Assembly: GCA_964580185.1 (NCBI GenBank)
Contig: CAZOJQ010000008.1
Span: 1 to 64,000, forward strand
Reading direction: 5' to 3'
Source: CAYWWY01 sp964580185
GTDB lineage: Bacteria > Thermotogota > Thermotogae > MWEM01
DNA: 64,000 bases
The notes below the pieces were generated by a model. It was not told the origin of the DNA. It did not search any database and was given only the letters and a program-made list of their open reading frames with translations. Positions 1 through 8,474 of the stretch are shown in pieces; within the stretch, counting starts at the first letter, position 1, and each line of letters begins with the position of its first letter. Position numbers and translations under genes: made by a program.

Positions 1-1
1 G

Positions 2-289
2 CGAGGAATCGATTACCAAAAAGGAATGACTTGGACAACAGACGCGTTCTATCGAGAAACCCCCCAGAAGGTTAAAAAAAGGAAAGAAGAGGGGTGCATC
101 ACTGTGGAGATGGAAACCGCTTCTTTTATGGCTGCTGCGGAGTTTCGTGGGGTAGCCTTCGGTCAGCTTCTCTATGGAGGAGATGATGTCAGTGGAGAAT
201 TATGGGACAAACGAGATTGGGATCGGAAGGATGGATCGGCGCGGGAAGCTCTCTTCTGGATCGCTGCTGAAGCGTGTCTTTCTTTGTAA
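2..289 (+). CDS. nucleoside phosphorylase, C-terminal fragment
   Basis: The frame is open from the left window edge, so the start and most of the catalytic core are missing. What remains is the last third of a PNP/UDP-phosphorylase family protein: a WTTDAFYRET segment, then VEMETAS, the Met-Glu pair that contacts the ribose in this family, then an LLYGGDDVSG stretch and a C-terminal helix. The family cleaves (deoxy)ribonucleosides with phosphate to base and (deoxy)ribose-1-phosphate in the cytoplasm. The WTTDA segment resembles uridine-phosphorylase-like members more than hexameric purine phosphorylases, but the fragment is too short to name a substrate. Confidence 0.75.
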   Translation, partial: RGIDYQKGMTWTTDAFYRETPQKVKKRKEEGCITVEMETASFMAAAEFRGVAFGQLLYGGDDVSGELWDKRDWDRKDGSAREALFWIAAEACLSL

Positions 290-376
290 TAAAGGTAGGA
301 CCAGAGTAGGCCGCTAGCGCGATTCTTTCTCCTCCTTGACCCGACAGCTTTCGAAACAAGGAAAGGATGGGGTAGA

Positions 377-1309
377 ATGACCGAACAGGATCGAATGCAG
401 TGGTTGTTAGCAGGAGATGTGTCCATTCAATACCAAGTGTATCGTGATCTTTTGGGCCAGGAACGACCAGACCTCCAAAAAAGGATTGCCCATGAAGGGT
501 ACGGGGCCATCTACCTTTCGCAAAGAACCCCAACCGGTCATTGGGGAAGGAAGTTTTACCAACCGAAATGGATATGCTCCCATTACACCCTGGTGGACCT
601 GTGTTTGATCGGTCTAGAACCCACCAACCCACAGGTCCGAGAAACCATCACGATGATCGCAGAGCGGGAGAAGAGCCCGGATGGAGGGATCAATCCAGCG
701 GAAACTATTTCCCAAAGCGACGTGTGCATCAACGGGATGTTTTTGTTGTACGCTTGTTATTTCCAGATCGACCCCGAACCGCTCCGTTCTGTGGTTGACT
801 TCATCCTGTCTCAAAAAATGGACGATGGAGGATTCAATTGCCGACTGAACCGGTCGGGGGCCAAACACAGTTCGCTTCATACGACATTGTGCATGATGGA
901 AGGGATTCAATCGTATCGTGAACATGGATATCAGTATCGGCTCGAAGAATTGAACGAAGCTCACCATTCTTCCGCAGAGTTCGTGCTTGCCCATCGATTG
1001 TATCTGTCCGACCGGACGGGAGAGATCATCGACAAAAAGTTCCTGAACTTCCCATTCCCTCCACGATGGCAGTACGATATCGTGCGAGCCCTCGATTGCT
1101 TTCGAACGAGCGGGGTTCCCTATGACGAGCGGATGACCCCTGCGCTGAACATGATAATTCAAAAGAGAAAAAAGGACGGACGATGGACGACGCAGTCCAA
1201 ACCAGCGGGCCAAATCCATCTGGTTATGGAAGATCCCGGCGGCCCGAGTCGATGGAACACTCTGCGTGCGCTTCGGATTCTTCAATATGCGGGGCTCCCG
1301 CTTATTTAA
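377..1309 (+). CDS. prenyltransferase/squalene-cyclase-like alpha/alpha-toroid protein
   Basis: 310 residues, soluble, no signal peptide. Repeated short motifs such as GHWG, PDGGI, DDGGFN and DGRW are spaced through helical sequence, as in the QW-type repeats of the prenyltransferase/squalene-oxidase fold. It is about half the length of a squalene-hopene cyclase and I see no DXDD catalytic motif, so it is not a bona fide cyclase. Short proteins of this kind occur widely in anaerobes without a known job. The start is supported by a purine-rich AAGGATGGGG upstream. An SDR gene follows 69 bases downstream and may share the transcript. Function unknown. Confidence 0.7.
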   Translation: MTEQDRMQWLLAGDVSIQYQVYRDLLGQERPDLQKRIAHEGYGAIYLSQRTPTGHWGRKFYQPKWICSHYTLVDLCLIGLEPTNPQVRETITMIAEREKSPDGGINPAETISQSDVCINGMFLLYACYFQIDPEPLRSVVDFILSQKMDDGGFNCRLNRSGAKHSSLHTTLCMMEGIQSYREHGYQYRLEELNEAHHSSAEFVLAHRLYLSDRTGEIIDKKFLNFPFPPRWQYDIVRALDCFRTSGVPYDERMTPALNMIIQKRKKDGRWTTQSKPAGQIHLVMEDPGGPSRWNTLRALRILQYAGLPLI

Positions 1310-1378
1310 AACCCAGAGCAGTAGAGGAGCGCCAACTCGATTCCCAGGGGTAACGATATCGGTTGAAGGAGGAGAAAC

Positions 1379-2119
1379 ATGAAGATTCAAGGAGCAAGGT
1401 GTGTTGTCACTGGGGCGTCATCGGGGATTGGCCGTGAGGTGTCTTTTAGGCTTCTGGAAGAGGGGGCGCATGTAATGGGCGTAGCCCGGAGCTTTCCCGA
1501 GGAGTCGAAAATCAATCATCCATTGTTCTATGAATATGCGTGTGATGTCTCCGAACCCGAGAATGTGGATCAGTTGTTCGACCATGCTCTTGCGCTCATG
1601 GGCGGAATCGATCTCTTTTTCGCCAACGCAGGGTTTGCCTATCACGAACCGTTGGGTCCTCCGAATTGGGGGCATATTGAGACAATCTATCGGGTTAATG
1701 TATTTTCCGTCATCTATTCGCTGGAAAAGATGAAGACCCTAAAAAACGGGACCGAATTCTTTTTCCTGGCAACAGCCAGTGGAATCAGCTTTATCCCGAT
1801 TCCCAATTTTGCTTTGTATGGATCGACAAAAGCTGCTTTGCATGCTTTCTTCGAAAGCATGGCTTACGAAACCCCAAAGGGTCAAATCCTTTCGGTCGTA
1901 TACCCTATTGCTACAGAGACCCGTTTTTTTCGGAAGGCCAACCGGCCCTCCATGCCATGGCCCCGACAGGATGTTAAAGTCGTTGCGGATGCCATCATTC
2001 GGGGAATTCAAAAAGACCGAAGAAAGATCTATCCTTCTTGGTTGTTCCGAATCGGTTTGGTTGTGTTTGCTCTCTTTCCTTGGGGAAAAAAGATATACGC
2101 CTATGCCAATCGGGCCTAA
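1379..2119 (+). CDS. short-chain dehydrogenase/reductase (SDR) family oxidoreductase
   Basis: 246 residues. The classical SDR signature is complete: TGASSGIG near residue 12 for NAD(P) binding, NAG near residue 85, a Ser in a TASGIS segment, and the YGSTK catalytic Tyr/Lys pair near residue 150. The C terminus is hydrophobic and basic (WLFRIGLVVFALFPWGKK), suggesting association with the membrane, as in SDRs acting on lipids or sterol-like substrates. The ATG follows AAGGAGGAG at ideal spacing. The substrate cannot be read from sequence. Confidence 0.9.
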   Translation: MKIQGARCVVTGASSGIGREVSFRLLEEGAHVMGVARSFPEESKINHPLFYEYACDVSEPENVDQLFDHALALMGGIDLFFANAGFAYHEPLGPPNWGHIETIYRVNVFSVIYSLEKMKTLKNGTEFFFLATASGISFIPIPNFALYGSTKAALHAFFESMAYETPKGQILSVVYPIATETRFFRKANRPSMPWPRQDVKVVADAIIRGIQKDRRKIYPSWLFRIGLVVFALFPWGKKIYAYANRA

Positions 2120-2152
2120 TTTGAAAGAGTATTAGAGGGATCCGTTATGCAG

Positions 2153-2185
2153 GAAGCGCCAACAACCTACGGTTACGGCGCTTTT
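2153..2185 (+). terminator. probable Rho-independent terminator after the SDR gene
   Basis: AAGCGCC (2154-2160) pairs with GGCGCTT (2177-2183), and the loop contains a second short stem, AACC/GGTT. A short T run (TTTTCC) follows. It lies 34 bases after the SDR stop codon and upstream of the next promoter. The T run is short, so termination may be partial. Confidence 0.5.
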
Positions 2186-2220
2186 CCATTATAAAATGAG
2201 TTTTATTGTTCCCCTTGATC

Positions 2221-2250
2221 TTGACATGGGGTAATCCAATTTGATATAAT
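2221..2250 (+). promoter_or_regulatory. strong sigma-A promoter of the ABC-2 exporter operon
   Basis: Perfect TTGACA at 2221-2226 and perfect TATAAT at 2245-2250 with an 18-base spacer. The -10 is also TG-extended (TGA just before it). It is the best promoter in the window and drives the ATPase gene starting at 2306. Confidence 0.85.
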
Positions 2251-2252
2251 TA

Positions 2253-2277
2253 GACCACGAGGTCGAAACTATATAGT
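2253..2277. promoter_or_regulatory. two palindromes overlapping the start of transcription, candidate operator
   Basis: GACC-ACGA-GGTC at 2253-2264 and ACTATATAGT at 2268-2277 lie directly after the -10 box, where a repressor would block initiation. The TetR-family gene at 5308 is the obvious candidate ligand-responsive repressor. No equally clear copy of either palindrome is seen at the TetR promoter, so the link is only inferred from position. Confidence 0.35.
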
Positions 2278-2305
2278 ACAAACTTGATAGTTGGAGGTGG
2301 TCTTT

Positions 2306-3163
2306 GTGATCCAAGTGCGGGATTTGGTCCATCGATATCCACGGTCGAACGTGAATGCCGTGAACGAGATCAGCTTTTCCATTTCAAAGGGGGAAATCTT
2401 TGGGTTTCTGGGACCCAATGGCGCGGGGAAGAGCACGGTACAGAATATCCTTTCGCGGTTGCTTCCCATACAGTCTGGCGATGTGATGATCGAGGGGGTT
2501 CCGATTCGGGCGATGAAGCAAACCTACTATGAAGAGATCGGCGTATCTTTTGAATTGCCCAATCTGTATGAGAAACTCACGGGTTATGAGAACTTGGCTT
2601 TCTTTGGGAGGCTTTTCAAGAAGAATACAATCGATCCAGATACGCTCTTGCGCATGGTGGGGTTGGAGAATGCGAGAAACAAAAAGACCAAGGAGTATTC
2701 CAAAGGGATGAAGCATCGATTGGTCTTCGCCCGATCTCTGATCAACAGGCCCAAGATTCTGTTCTTGGATGAACCGACCTCTGGCTTGGACCCATCCACC
2801 GCCCAGGAGATCAAAACCATCATCCGCGAGCAGCGTGATCAAGGGACAACGATTTTTTTGACCACCCACAACATGTTTACCGCCGAAGAGCTGTGCGACC
2901 ATGTTGCTTTTTTGTATGAGGGAGCGATCGTTGCCATGGACACACCGAAAAACTTGAAACTGCAGTATGGAACACAATCTGTGCAGATCGAGTATCGAGA
3001 AAAGGATCAAGCCCAGAGGGCGATTTTCTTCATGGATCGACCGGAAGAAAAAAAGCGCCTGTCCGACTTGGTCGCGCAATACCCGGTCATTACGCTTCAT
3101 TCTCAGGAGGCTACATTGGAACAGATCTTCATCAAGCTCACGGGAAAGGAGTTGCAGGTATGA
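2306..3163 (+). CDS. ABC transporter ATP-binding protein (drug/antibiotic-type exporter)
   Basis: 285 residues from a GTG at 2306, chosen because GGAGGTGG lies five bases upstream; a TTG 15 bases earlier overlaps that ribosome-binding site. Walker A is GPNGAGKST (about residue 40), the signature is YSKGMKHRL in place of LSGGQ, and Walker B is ILFLDEPTSGLDP. The C-terminal 80 residues are the usual extension of the ABC-2 exporter subfamily (CcmA/DrrA type). The stop overlaps the start of the first permease (ATGA), and a second permease follows, giving a heterodimeric exporter. Substrate unknown. Confidence 0.92.
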   Translation: MIQVRDLVHRYPRSNVNAVNEISFSISKGEIFGFLGPNGAGKSTVQNILSRLLPIQSGDVMIEGVPIRAMKQTYYEEIGVSFELPNLYEKLTGYENLAFFGRLFKKNTIDPDTLLRMVGLENARNKKTKEYSKGMKHRLVFARSLINRPKILFLDEPTSGLDPSTAQEIKTIIREQRDQGTTIFLTTHNMFTAEELCDHVAFLYEGAIVAMDTPKNLKLQYGTQSVQIEYREKDQAQRAIFFMDRPEEKKRLSDLVAQYPVITLHSQEATLEQIFIKLTGKELQV

Positions 3164-4197
3164 GGCGTTTTCTTGCGGTCCTATGGGCAAATGTGCGTTT
3201 GGATACGAAAACCGCTTGGCGGAATGGTTTTTTCGCCATTACGATCGCTTTGGTTGCTGCCTATGCCGCCGCGGTGAATTGGTTGATCCCTCCTTCGTTC
3301 GAGGCGGAAAGACCGACCATAGGGTTTGTGGATCGCACGGATGATCAGCGATGGAAATCATTCTTGGCCCTGCAAGAACACGGGTTCCAGTTGTATTCTG
3401 ACCGGTCCCTTCTCGAACAAGAAGCGCGGGATCATGGGATCATAGGCGTGGTAGCATACGAAAAAGAAATCATCTTGATTGCTCAAGGGTATGAACAGCC
3501 GAAAACCGTCACAGCGATCGAAGAGTTCCTTCGGTTTTCGGATCAGATGATCCAAAAGGTTATCATTCCTCCAATGATCTCTACCGAGAACCTCCATCCG
3601 CACGCGGTTTCTTTGCCGATGAACCTCCGATTCATTCCTGTTTTGCTGGCTACCGATGTTATGCTCATCGCGTTTTTTCTCATATCGGCCATGCTGTTCA
3701 ACGAAAAGAAGGAACGGAGCCTATTTGCTTACCGCGTTTCGCCTGGGGGCACATATGCCTACATTCTTTCGAAGGTTTTGGTCAATGTAGGAAACTGCCT
3801 TCTCTTTTCTCTGTTATTTCTGATCGCCACGAATCAATGGCGTATCGATCTATGGCCCTTTATCCTTATGGTTGCGCTTTCCTCCGGTTTGATGTCCTTT
3901 CTCGGATTGCTTCTGGCCCAGTTTTACGATTCGCTGATGGATTTTCTGTATATCATCCTTGGGGTCACGCTGATTGCTTTATTGCCGGCAATTCCGTATT
4001 TCAATCCGTCGATTGGTGCCCCTGTATTCCAGTGGATTCCTTCATATCCCGTTTTCTTTGGCGTTCATCGATTGCTGGAGGGAGCGAGCGGCATTCCTTG
4101 GCAAATGTTTATGCCCGCGTTGGTTCTGCTGGCCGTTCTGATCCCATTGACTGGGTGGTCGTTCGGAAAGACAACAATGAAAAGAAGCGGATTATGA
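3160..4197 (+). CDS. ABC-2 type exporter permease subunit 1
   Basis: 345 residues. One membrane helix lies near the N terminus (residues 22-45), followed by an extracytoplasmic domain of about 130 residues, then a block of five hydrophobic segments from about residue 165 to the end, the standard ABC-2 permease layout. It begins within the stop of the ATPase gene and is preceded by AAGGAG, so the pair is translationally coupled. It is homologous in layout to the next gene, and the two probably form the membrane heterodimer. Confidence 0.88.
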   Translation: MRRFLAVLWANVRLDTKTAWRNGFFAITIALVAAYAAAVNWLIPPSFEAERPTIGFVDRTDDQRWKSFLALQEHGFQLYSDRSLLEQEARDHGIIGVVAYEKEIILIAQGYEQPKTVTAIEEFLRFSDQMIQKVIIPPMISTENLHPHAVSLPMNLRFIPVLLATDVMLIAFFLISAMLFNEKKERSLFAYRVSPGGTYAYILSKVLVNVGNCLLFSLLFLIATNQWRIDLWPFILMVALSSGLMSFLGLLLAQFYDSLMDFLYIILGVTLIALLPAIPYFNPSIGAPVFQWIPSYPVFFGVHRLLEGASGIPWQMFMPALVLLAVLIPLTGWSFGKTTMKRSGL

Positions 4198-4219
4198 GCT
4201 TCTTTAGGAGATGATGAAC

Positions 4220-5218
4220 ATGAGTCGACTGTTTGCGTTGGCCGGGAAAGATATTCGCAACGGGTTTCGAAACCAAATCATTCTATATATGTTTTTTTCT
4301 CCGATCATCATGATCCTTGCCTTTCAGATGGTGATCCCCCTCTTGGAGGGTACGGAAGTGCGGTTTGTTGTTGATCCTTCCGTGCCCACAGGCTTTGAAG
4401 ATCGCTTGAGGCAGACAAGCCAGGTGGAACGCGTTTCTTCCTACGAAGAATTGACAGATTGGGTCAACCAGTCTTCGGGTTGGATCGGGGTTTTGCGCAA
4501 GGAATCATCCTATGCGTTGGTCTTTTATGGTACCGAAGAAGAGGAGATCCGGAAAGCCGCAGTTCAAATGACGATGATCGCGGCATCGGATTTGAGTGAC
4601 TCCGTTCCTGTTTCGGTCCACTCGATGGGGGTGGAACAATCTCAGCTGTACACCTTTTTGACGGCTGTTTTGATTTTGCTGATCGGAATGTGGGCAGGGA
4701 TTTCGATGGGCCTAACGGTTGTCGATGACAAAGAGAGCGGTATGATTCGAGCGCAAGGAGTGAGTCCTATCACCATCGGTCATTATTGGGTATCGAAGAT
4801 CCTGATCGTTGTGGTGTACAATCTCTTGTATGGAGTGATCGTATCCTTGGCGATGCTTGGAACGTCATTCCCCGGAGAGCGGGTGCTCATGGTTGTTTTG
4901 GCTTCCAGCGCCTTGGGGGTGTTCATGGGAATGATCATCGGGGTGTTTGCTGACAATCAGAATACGGCGATCGCGATCATCAAAGTCGTGGCCTTTCTTT
5001 TGGGCTTCGTTCCGTTGCTTTCCATGTTTTTCGATTCCAATTGGGAGTGGGTGTTTTACCCGATCCCAAGCTTTTGGGTGTTCCGATCGGTCTCTGGTAT
5101 AGTGTCGGGCACGGGAGCGTATGGTTGGCATTTTGTCTTGGCCATTCTGACGAATGTCGGGGCTTTTGTGTTGATGATGCCGTTGATGATCAAAAAACTG
5201 AGGCTGCGAATCCATTGA
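4220..5218 (+). CDS. ABC-2 type exporter permease subunit 2
   Basis: 332 residues from ATG 4220. Two earlier in-frame ATGs at 4211 and 4214 are too close to the TAGGAG ribosome-binding site. A single N-terminal membrane segment, an outside domain to about residue 140, then five to six hydrophobic helices. It is the partner of the preceding permease, which ends 22 bases upstream. No transcription terminator is evident before the TetR gene, so some read-through is possible. Confidence 0.86.
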   Translation: MSRLFALAGKDIRNGFRNQIILYMFFSPIIMILAFQMVIPLLEGTEVRFVVDPSVPTGFEDRLRQTSQVERVSSYEELTDWVNQSSGWIGVLRKESSYALVFYGTEEEEIRKAAVQMTMIAASDLSDSVPVSVHSMGVEQSQLYTFLTAVLILLIGMWAGISMGLTVVDDKESGMIRAQGVSPITIGHYWVSKILIVVVYNLLYGVIVSLAMLGTSFPGERVLMVVLASSALGVFMGMIIGVFADNQNTAIAIIKVVAFLLGFVPLLSMFFDSNWEWVFYPIPSFWVFRSVSGIVSGTGAYGWHFVLAILTNVGAFVLMMPLMIKKLRLRIH

Positions 5219-5233
5219 AACCCTTTAGATGGA

Positions 5234-5263
5234 TTGACAAAACAGGGAGTATTGGGGTATGAT
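5234..5263 (+). promoter_or_regulatory. promoter of the TetR-family regulator gene
   Basis: TTGACA at 5234-5239 and TATGAT at 5258-5263, spacer 18 bases. It lies 45 bases before the regulator's ATG, so the regulator can be made independently of the exporter operon. Confidence 0.7.
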
Positions 5264-5307
5264 TATGCGGGTTCAGAGGAAAGCAATAGGGGATTTCGAG
5301 GTGAAAA

Positions 5308-5913
5308 ATGCTTCGCAAGGGATTTGAACGAGAAGAGGACGTTGTTCGCTCAGCGCTTTCGGAATTTGCGGAGAAAGGATATGAGAAAGCGTCGATCAAT
5401 ACGATTATCAAAGAATCGGGGATTAGCAAAGGTACCTTTTATTACCACTTTTTGGGCAAAGAAGAATTGTTTCTCTATCTTGTTCAAAAAGCGGGGGATC
5501 TGAAGGTGGAATGGTTGCAAACCCATATTCCAAAAGACAGACAGGAACCATGGACGCTTTTCGAATCTCTGAGAGTCCATATGAATATGATGGTCGGGTT
5601 TATGAAGCAATATCCTGAATATGTTGAGTTTAGTTTCAGCACAATCCTGAATGCAAGTCCAGAACTGATGGAAAAAGCGCTTCGAGACATGGAACCCAAG
5701 CTGAGAGATTTTTTTGTGCCCTTGATCGATCGGGAGTATAGCCTAAACAGGTTCGCGCCTTGTTTTGATCGGGATTTCGTTGAAACCATTATCTTGTACC
5801 TCTTTCGAAACGCTTGGTCGATGCTCAAAGAGTACAGAGAACAAACGATCGACGTGCTCATGCATCGGGTGGACCAGCTGATCACCTTTATCGAACGAGG
5901 ATTGTCGAGGTAG
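5308..5913 (+). CDS. TetR/AcrR family transcriptional regulator
   Basis: 201 residues. The N-terminal helix-turn-helix is textbook: ASINTIIKESGISKGTFYYHF around residues 30-50, with the Gly-Thr-Phe-Tyr-Tyr-His recognition helix. The remaining 140 residues form the variable all-helical ligand-binding and dimerisation domain. The gene sits directly after an ABC-2 exporter operon whose promoter carries palindromes, and 15 bases before an aminotransferase gene; a local repressor role for either is likely. The start follows GAGGTG. Confidence 0.9.
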   Translation: MLRKGFEREEDVVRSALSEFAEKGYEKASINTIIKESGISKGTFYYHFLGKEELFLYLVQKAGDLKVEWLQTHIPKDRQEPWTLFESLRVHMNMMVGFMKQYPEYVEFSFSTILNASPELMEKALRDMEPKLRDFFVPLIDREYSLNRFAPCFDRDFVETIILYLFRNAWSMLKEYREQTIDVLMHRVDQLITFIERGLSR

Positions 5914-5928
5914 GGGGAGGAGAGGAAG

Positions 5929-7125
5929 ATGAACCATATTTTCTGGACCCTGCATCCGGTGCGTATCCCCGATGCGGTCCGAGCAAAAAAAGAGTATGTG
6001 TACGATTCAAATGGTACGGAATTCGTCGATCTCGAATCAGGAGTTTGGTGTACCTCGGTCGGACACAATCATCCGAGGATTTGCCAAGTGATTCAAAAGC
6101 AGTCCGAGCAGCTCATGCATACCGGATATATCTACGCGCATCGGGTAATTGAGGAAAGCGCCATCGAGTTGCTGGAGACGATGGGCTTGGATGATGGGAA
6201 AGGGGTTTTTTTGTGTTCGGGAAGCGAAGCCATCGAATTTGGCGTTCGTTTTGCCCAAAAGATTATGGATCGCCCGCTCATTCTATCGATGAGCGATTCG
6301 TACTATGGAGCGTATGGATCGGCAACGACGAGAGATTCCCATACCTGGACCACTTTTGATTGGTTGGAACGCTGCCGAAACTGCCCCAAGGCCGAAACCT
6401 GTGATCGCGATTGCGCGCAGTTGAAAACTATTCCCTTCGATCGGCTCGGAGGGTTTTTGTTCGAGCCGGGGAGCTCTTCGGGATTTGTGCGGTTTCCTCC
6501 GAAGGGCCTGATCCGGTTGATCAGCCAAACCATCCAATCGGAGGGTGGCTTGGTGCTTGTCAATGAGATCACGACGGGGATCGGCCGAACTGGTAAATGG
6601 TATGGTTTTGAACATTATGGCATCCAACCCGATATTGTGGCAATTGGAAAAGGAATCGGAAATGGCTACCCGGTCAGTTTTACCGGGATTTCTCAACAAT
6701 GTGTGGGTCGCTGGGAAGGCAAGTCTTTCCCATACGCGCAATCGCATCAGTATGATCCTTTGGGCGCGCGCGTGGCTCTGGAGGTTGTTCGCGTTATCAA
6801 GGAAGAGGGCTTGATCGATCGCGCCCACAATGAAGGTCGTTTTTTGAAAAGCGCCTTAGAAGGGCTTAAGATACGGTATCCAGTGATCCATGCCTCGCGA
6901 GGGAGAGGATTGATGGTGGCGATTGATTTGGATCGAGCGCAAAGCATCTTTGAAGGATTGCTCGCTAACCGGTTCATCCTTTCGTTGCGTTCTGGAGGGA
7001 AAACGCTTCGATTGGATCCTTGTTTGAATGTTGACCACCAAACACTGGAACGGTTTCTTTCCTGCCTGGAATCTCTGTTGAAATCGGTGGACAAGATTGA
7101 TAAACCGATTTCTTTCCAATCGTGA
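5929..7125 (+). CDS. class-III PLP-dependent aminotransferase with a Cys4 cluster
   Basis: 398 residues, fold type I, AGAT/class-III family (relatives act on acetylornithine, 4-aminobutyrate or other omega-amines). The PLP lysine is K241 in AIGKGIGNGYP, and FLCSGSEA is the phosphate-binding segment. Two oddities: where most members have Asp in the DEV.TG.GRTG motif, this protein has Asn (N212 in VNEITTGIGRTG), and residues 149-162 hold C-x2-C-x5-C-x3-C, a possible metal site. I have a recollection of relatives with the Asn, so it need not mean inactivity. The gene follows the TetR gene closely (15 bases, GGAGGAG site). Confidence 0.85.
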   Translation: MNHIFWTLHPVRIPDAVRAKKEYVYDSNGTEFVDLESGVWCTSVGHNHPRICQVIQKQSEQLMHTGYIYAHRVIEESAIELLETMGLDDGKGVFLCSGSEAIEFGVRFAQKIMDRPLILSMSDSYYGAYGSATTRDSHTWTTFDWLERCRNCPKAETCDRDCAQLKTIPFDRLGGFLFEPGSSSGFVRFPPKGLIRLISQTIQSEGGLVLVNEITTGIGRTGKWYGFEHYGIQPDIVAIGKGIGNGYPVSFTGISQQCVGRWEGKSFPYAQSHQYDPLGARVALEVVRVIKEEGLIDRAHNEGRFLKSALEGLKIRYPVIHASRGRGLMVAIDLDRAQSIFEGLLANRFILSLRSGGKTLRLDPCLNVDHQTLERFLSCLESLLKSVDKIDKPISFQS

Positions 7126-7141
7126 AAACTGGGAGGTTCGT

Positions 7142-7852
7142 ATGACCCATCTTCTTGAGCGGATCCATAGACAATTTGACGATTTGAGGAGCGCACAATC
7201 ATTGAACACCAAAACGGTCCGCTCCTTCAGCGCGGAGTTGTTCCGGACCCTTAATGTTCCAAGCCTCGAAACGGTCTTTCCTTTTTGCGAGGTATTGCTG
7301 AAAGAAAAGAGATGGCCTTACAACACGATTGCCTTTGATTGGGCCCACCGGATGAGGAACCAATATCAAAAGGAAACTTTTTTCCTTTTTGAGCGGTGGT
7401 TGAGGGAGTATGTCTCCGATTGGGGGGACTGCGACGACTTCTGCACACACGCTTTGGGGGAATTGGTGATGCAACAAACCGATTCGTTCCCGAAAATATT
7501 GGAGTGGACCCATTCCCCTCTGTTCCCGGTTCGAAGGGCATCGGCCGTCACGCTCATCCTGCCCATCCGCAGAAACCGATATCATCACACCAACCCTTTG
7601 CGGATCGCTGAACGATTGATGAATGATGCGCACTATCTGGTGGTAAAAGGATATGGATGGATGCTCAAAGTCTTGGCGGAACAGGATCTTGACGCTGTGA
7701 TCGGCTTTATCCAAACCCATAAAACCCATATGCCCCGTCTTTCGTTGCGGTATGCCATCGAAAAGATGGACCCTTCAATCCGATCAATGCTTATGCAAAA
7801 GGAACGGAGGAAAAGGCCCTCTACCTGCGAGAATGATGAGGGTTTCGAATGA
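7142..7852 (+). CDS. DNA alkylation repair protein, AlkD-like HEAT-repeat fold
   Basis: 236 residues from ATG 7142, which follows GGGAGG; the longer frame overlaps the aminotransferase. The family hallmark SDWGDCDDFCTHALGEL near residue 95 matches the region that lines the DNA groove in AlkD, and FPVRRASAV and YLVVKGYGWMLK resemble its helical repeats. AlkD-type enzymes excise N3- and N7-alkylpurines. The stop overlaps the next gene's start. Substrate range is not visible from sequence. Confidence 0.8.
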   Translation: MTHLLERIHRQFDDLRSAQSLNTKTVRSFSAELFRTLNVPSLETVFPFCEVLLKEKRWPYNTIAFDWAHRMRNQYQKETFFLFERWLREYVSDWGDCDDFCTHALGELVMQQTDSFPKILEWTHSPLFPVRRASAVTLILPIRRNRYHHTNPLRIAERLMNDAHYLVVKGYGWMLKVLAEQDLDAVIGFIQTHKTHMPRLSLRYAIEKMDPSIRSMLMQKERRKRPSTCENDEGFE

Positions 7853-8313
7853 GAGAAGACCAAACGGTTGCGTTTTTTCCTGCTACGAGTGAGGATATCG
7901 ATGATTTTCTATTCCTGATGAAGAAAGAAGCAGCTGAGTACCTCGAAAAAACTCTAGAAATTATGGGCGTTTCATGGGACCAGTTCGCTGGATTGGTCCG
8001 TAAGACAGGAGTGGTTCAGCGGATAACGGTTCAGGGCAGAAAGGCGGGATACTTTTGGACTGAAGAACGGGATCAGATCCTCCATCTACACGGGCTTGTC
8101 CTCCATTCAGAGTTTCAAGGCCAAGGGATCGGAAGCTTCGTATTCCGTCATATATGTAATCAGTATCGCGGACGAATGGATGCCATCGAACTGGGGGTTC
8201 ACCAATCCAACGAAAAGGCCATCGCAATATACAAGCGATGGGGTTTTCATCTGACGAGCTCTATGGAGGAGTATGGTTTTTTGATTCTCCAGTATCCCCT
8301 TTCGGAAATGTGA
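7849..8313 (+). CDS. GNAT family N-acetyltransferase
   Basis: 154 residues. The acetyl-CoA binding motif A is clear: LHGLVLHSEFQGQGIGSFVF around residues 83-102, with the Q-G-Q-G-I-G pyrophosphate loop, and motif B ends in NEKAIAIYKRWGF. The gene starts inside the stop of the AlkD-like gene (ATGA), so the two are coupled. No acceptor can be deduced. Confidence 0.88.
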   Translation: MREDQTVAFFPATSEDIDDFLFLMKKEAAEYLEKTLEIMGVSWDQFAGLVRKTGVVQRITVQGRKAGYFWTEERDQILHLHGLVLHSEFQGQGIGSFVFRHICNQYRGRMDAIELGVHQSNEKAIAIYKRWGFHLTSSMEEYGFLILQYPLSEM

Positions 8314-8413
8314 AATTTCTTCTGAAACCAATCGTAACTTTCTTGCGTAGCGATTCAACCATTCCCATTCTGAGAGTACCGTAGCAGTCCCCCGGAAGAT
8401 TCGGAATAAAATG

Positions 8414-8422
8414 TGCTATACT
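8414..8422 (+). promoter_or_regulatory. extended -10 promoter for the FAD oxidoreductase gene
   Basis: TGC-TATACT at 8414-8422, 52 bases before the ATG at 8475. No good -35 box is visible at 16-18 bases upstream, as expected of a TGn-dependent promoter. The rest of the 161-base gap holds nothing I recognise. Confidence 0.6.
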
Positions 8423-8474
8423 ATCAGAGAATTTTGGGGGTTCGATTGCTTACAACCCAGAAAGGGGCATAGAT

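Noticed and set aside
614..1390. 258-codon open frame on the minus strand opposite the toroid gene
   Set aside because: It has no ribosome-binding site, no recognisable domain and lies wholly opposite a better-supported plus-strand gene with repeat motifs.
2384..3190. 268-codon minus-strand frame opposite the first ABC ATPase
   Set aside because: It mirrors the Walker A/B coding sequence and has no motif; the plus-strand ATPase has promoter, ribosome-binding site and all signatures.
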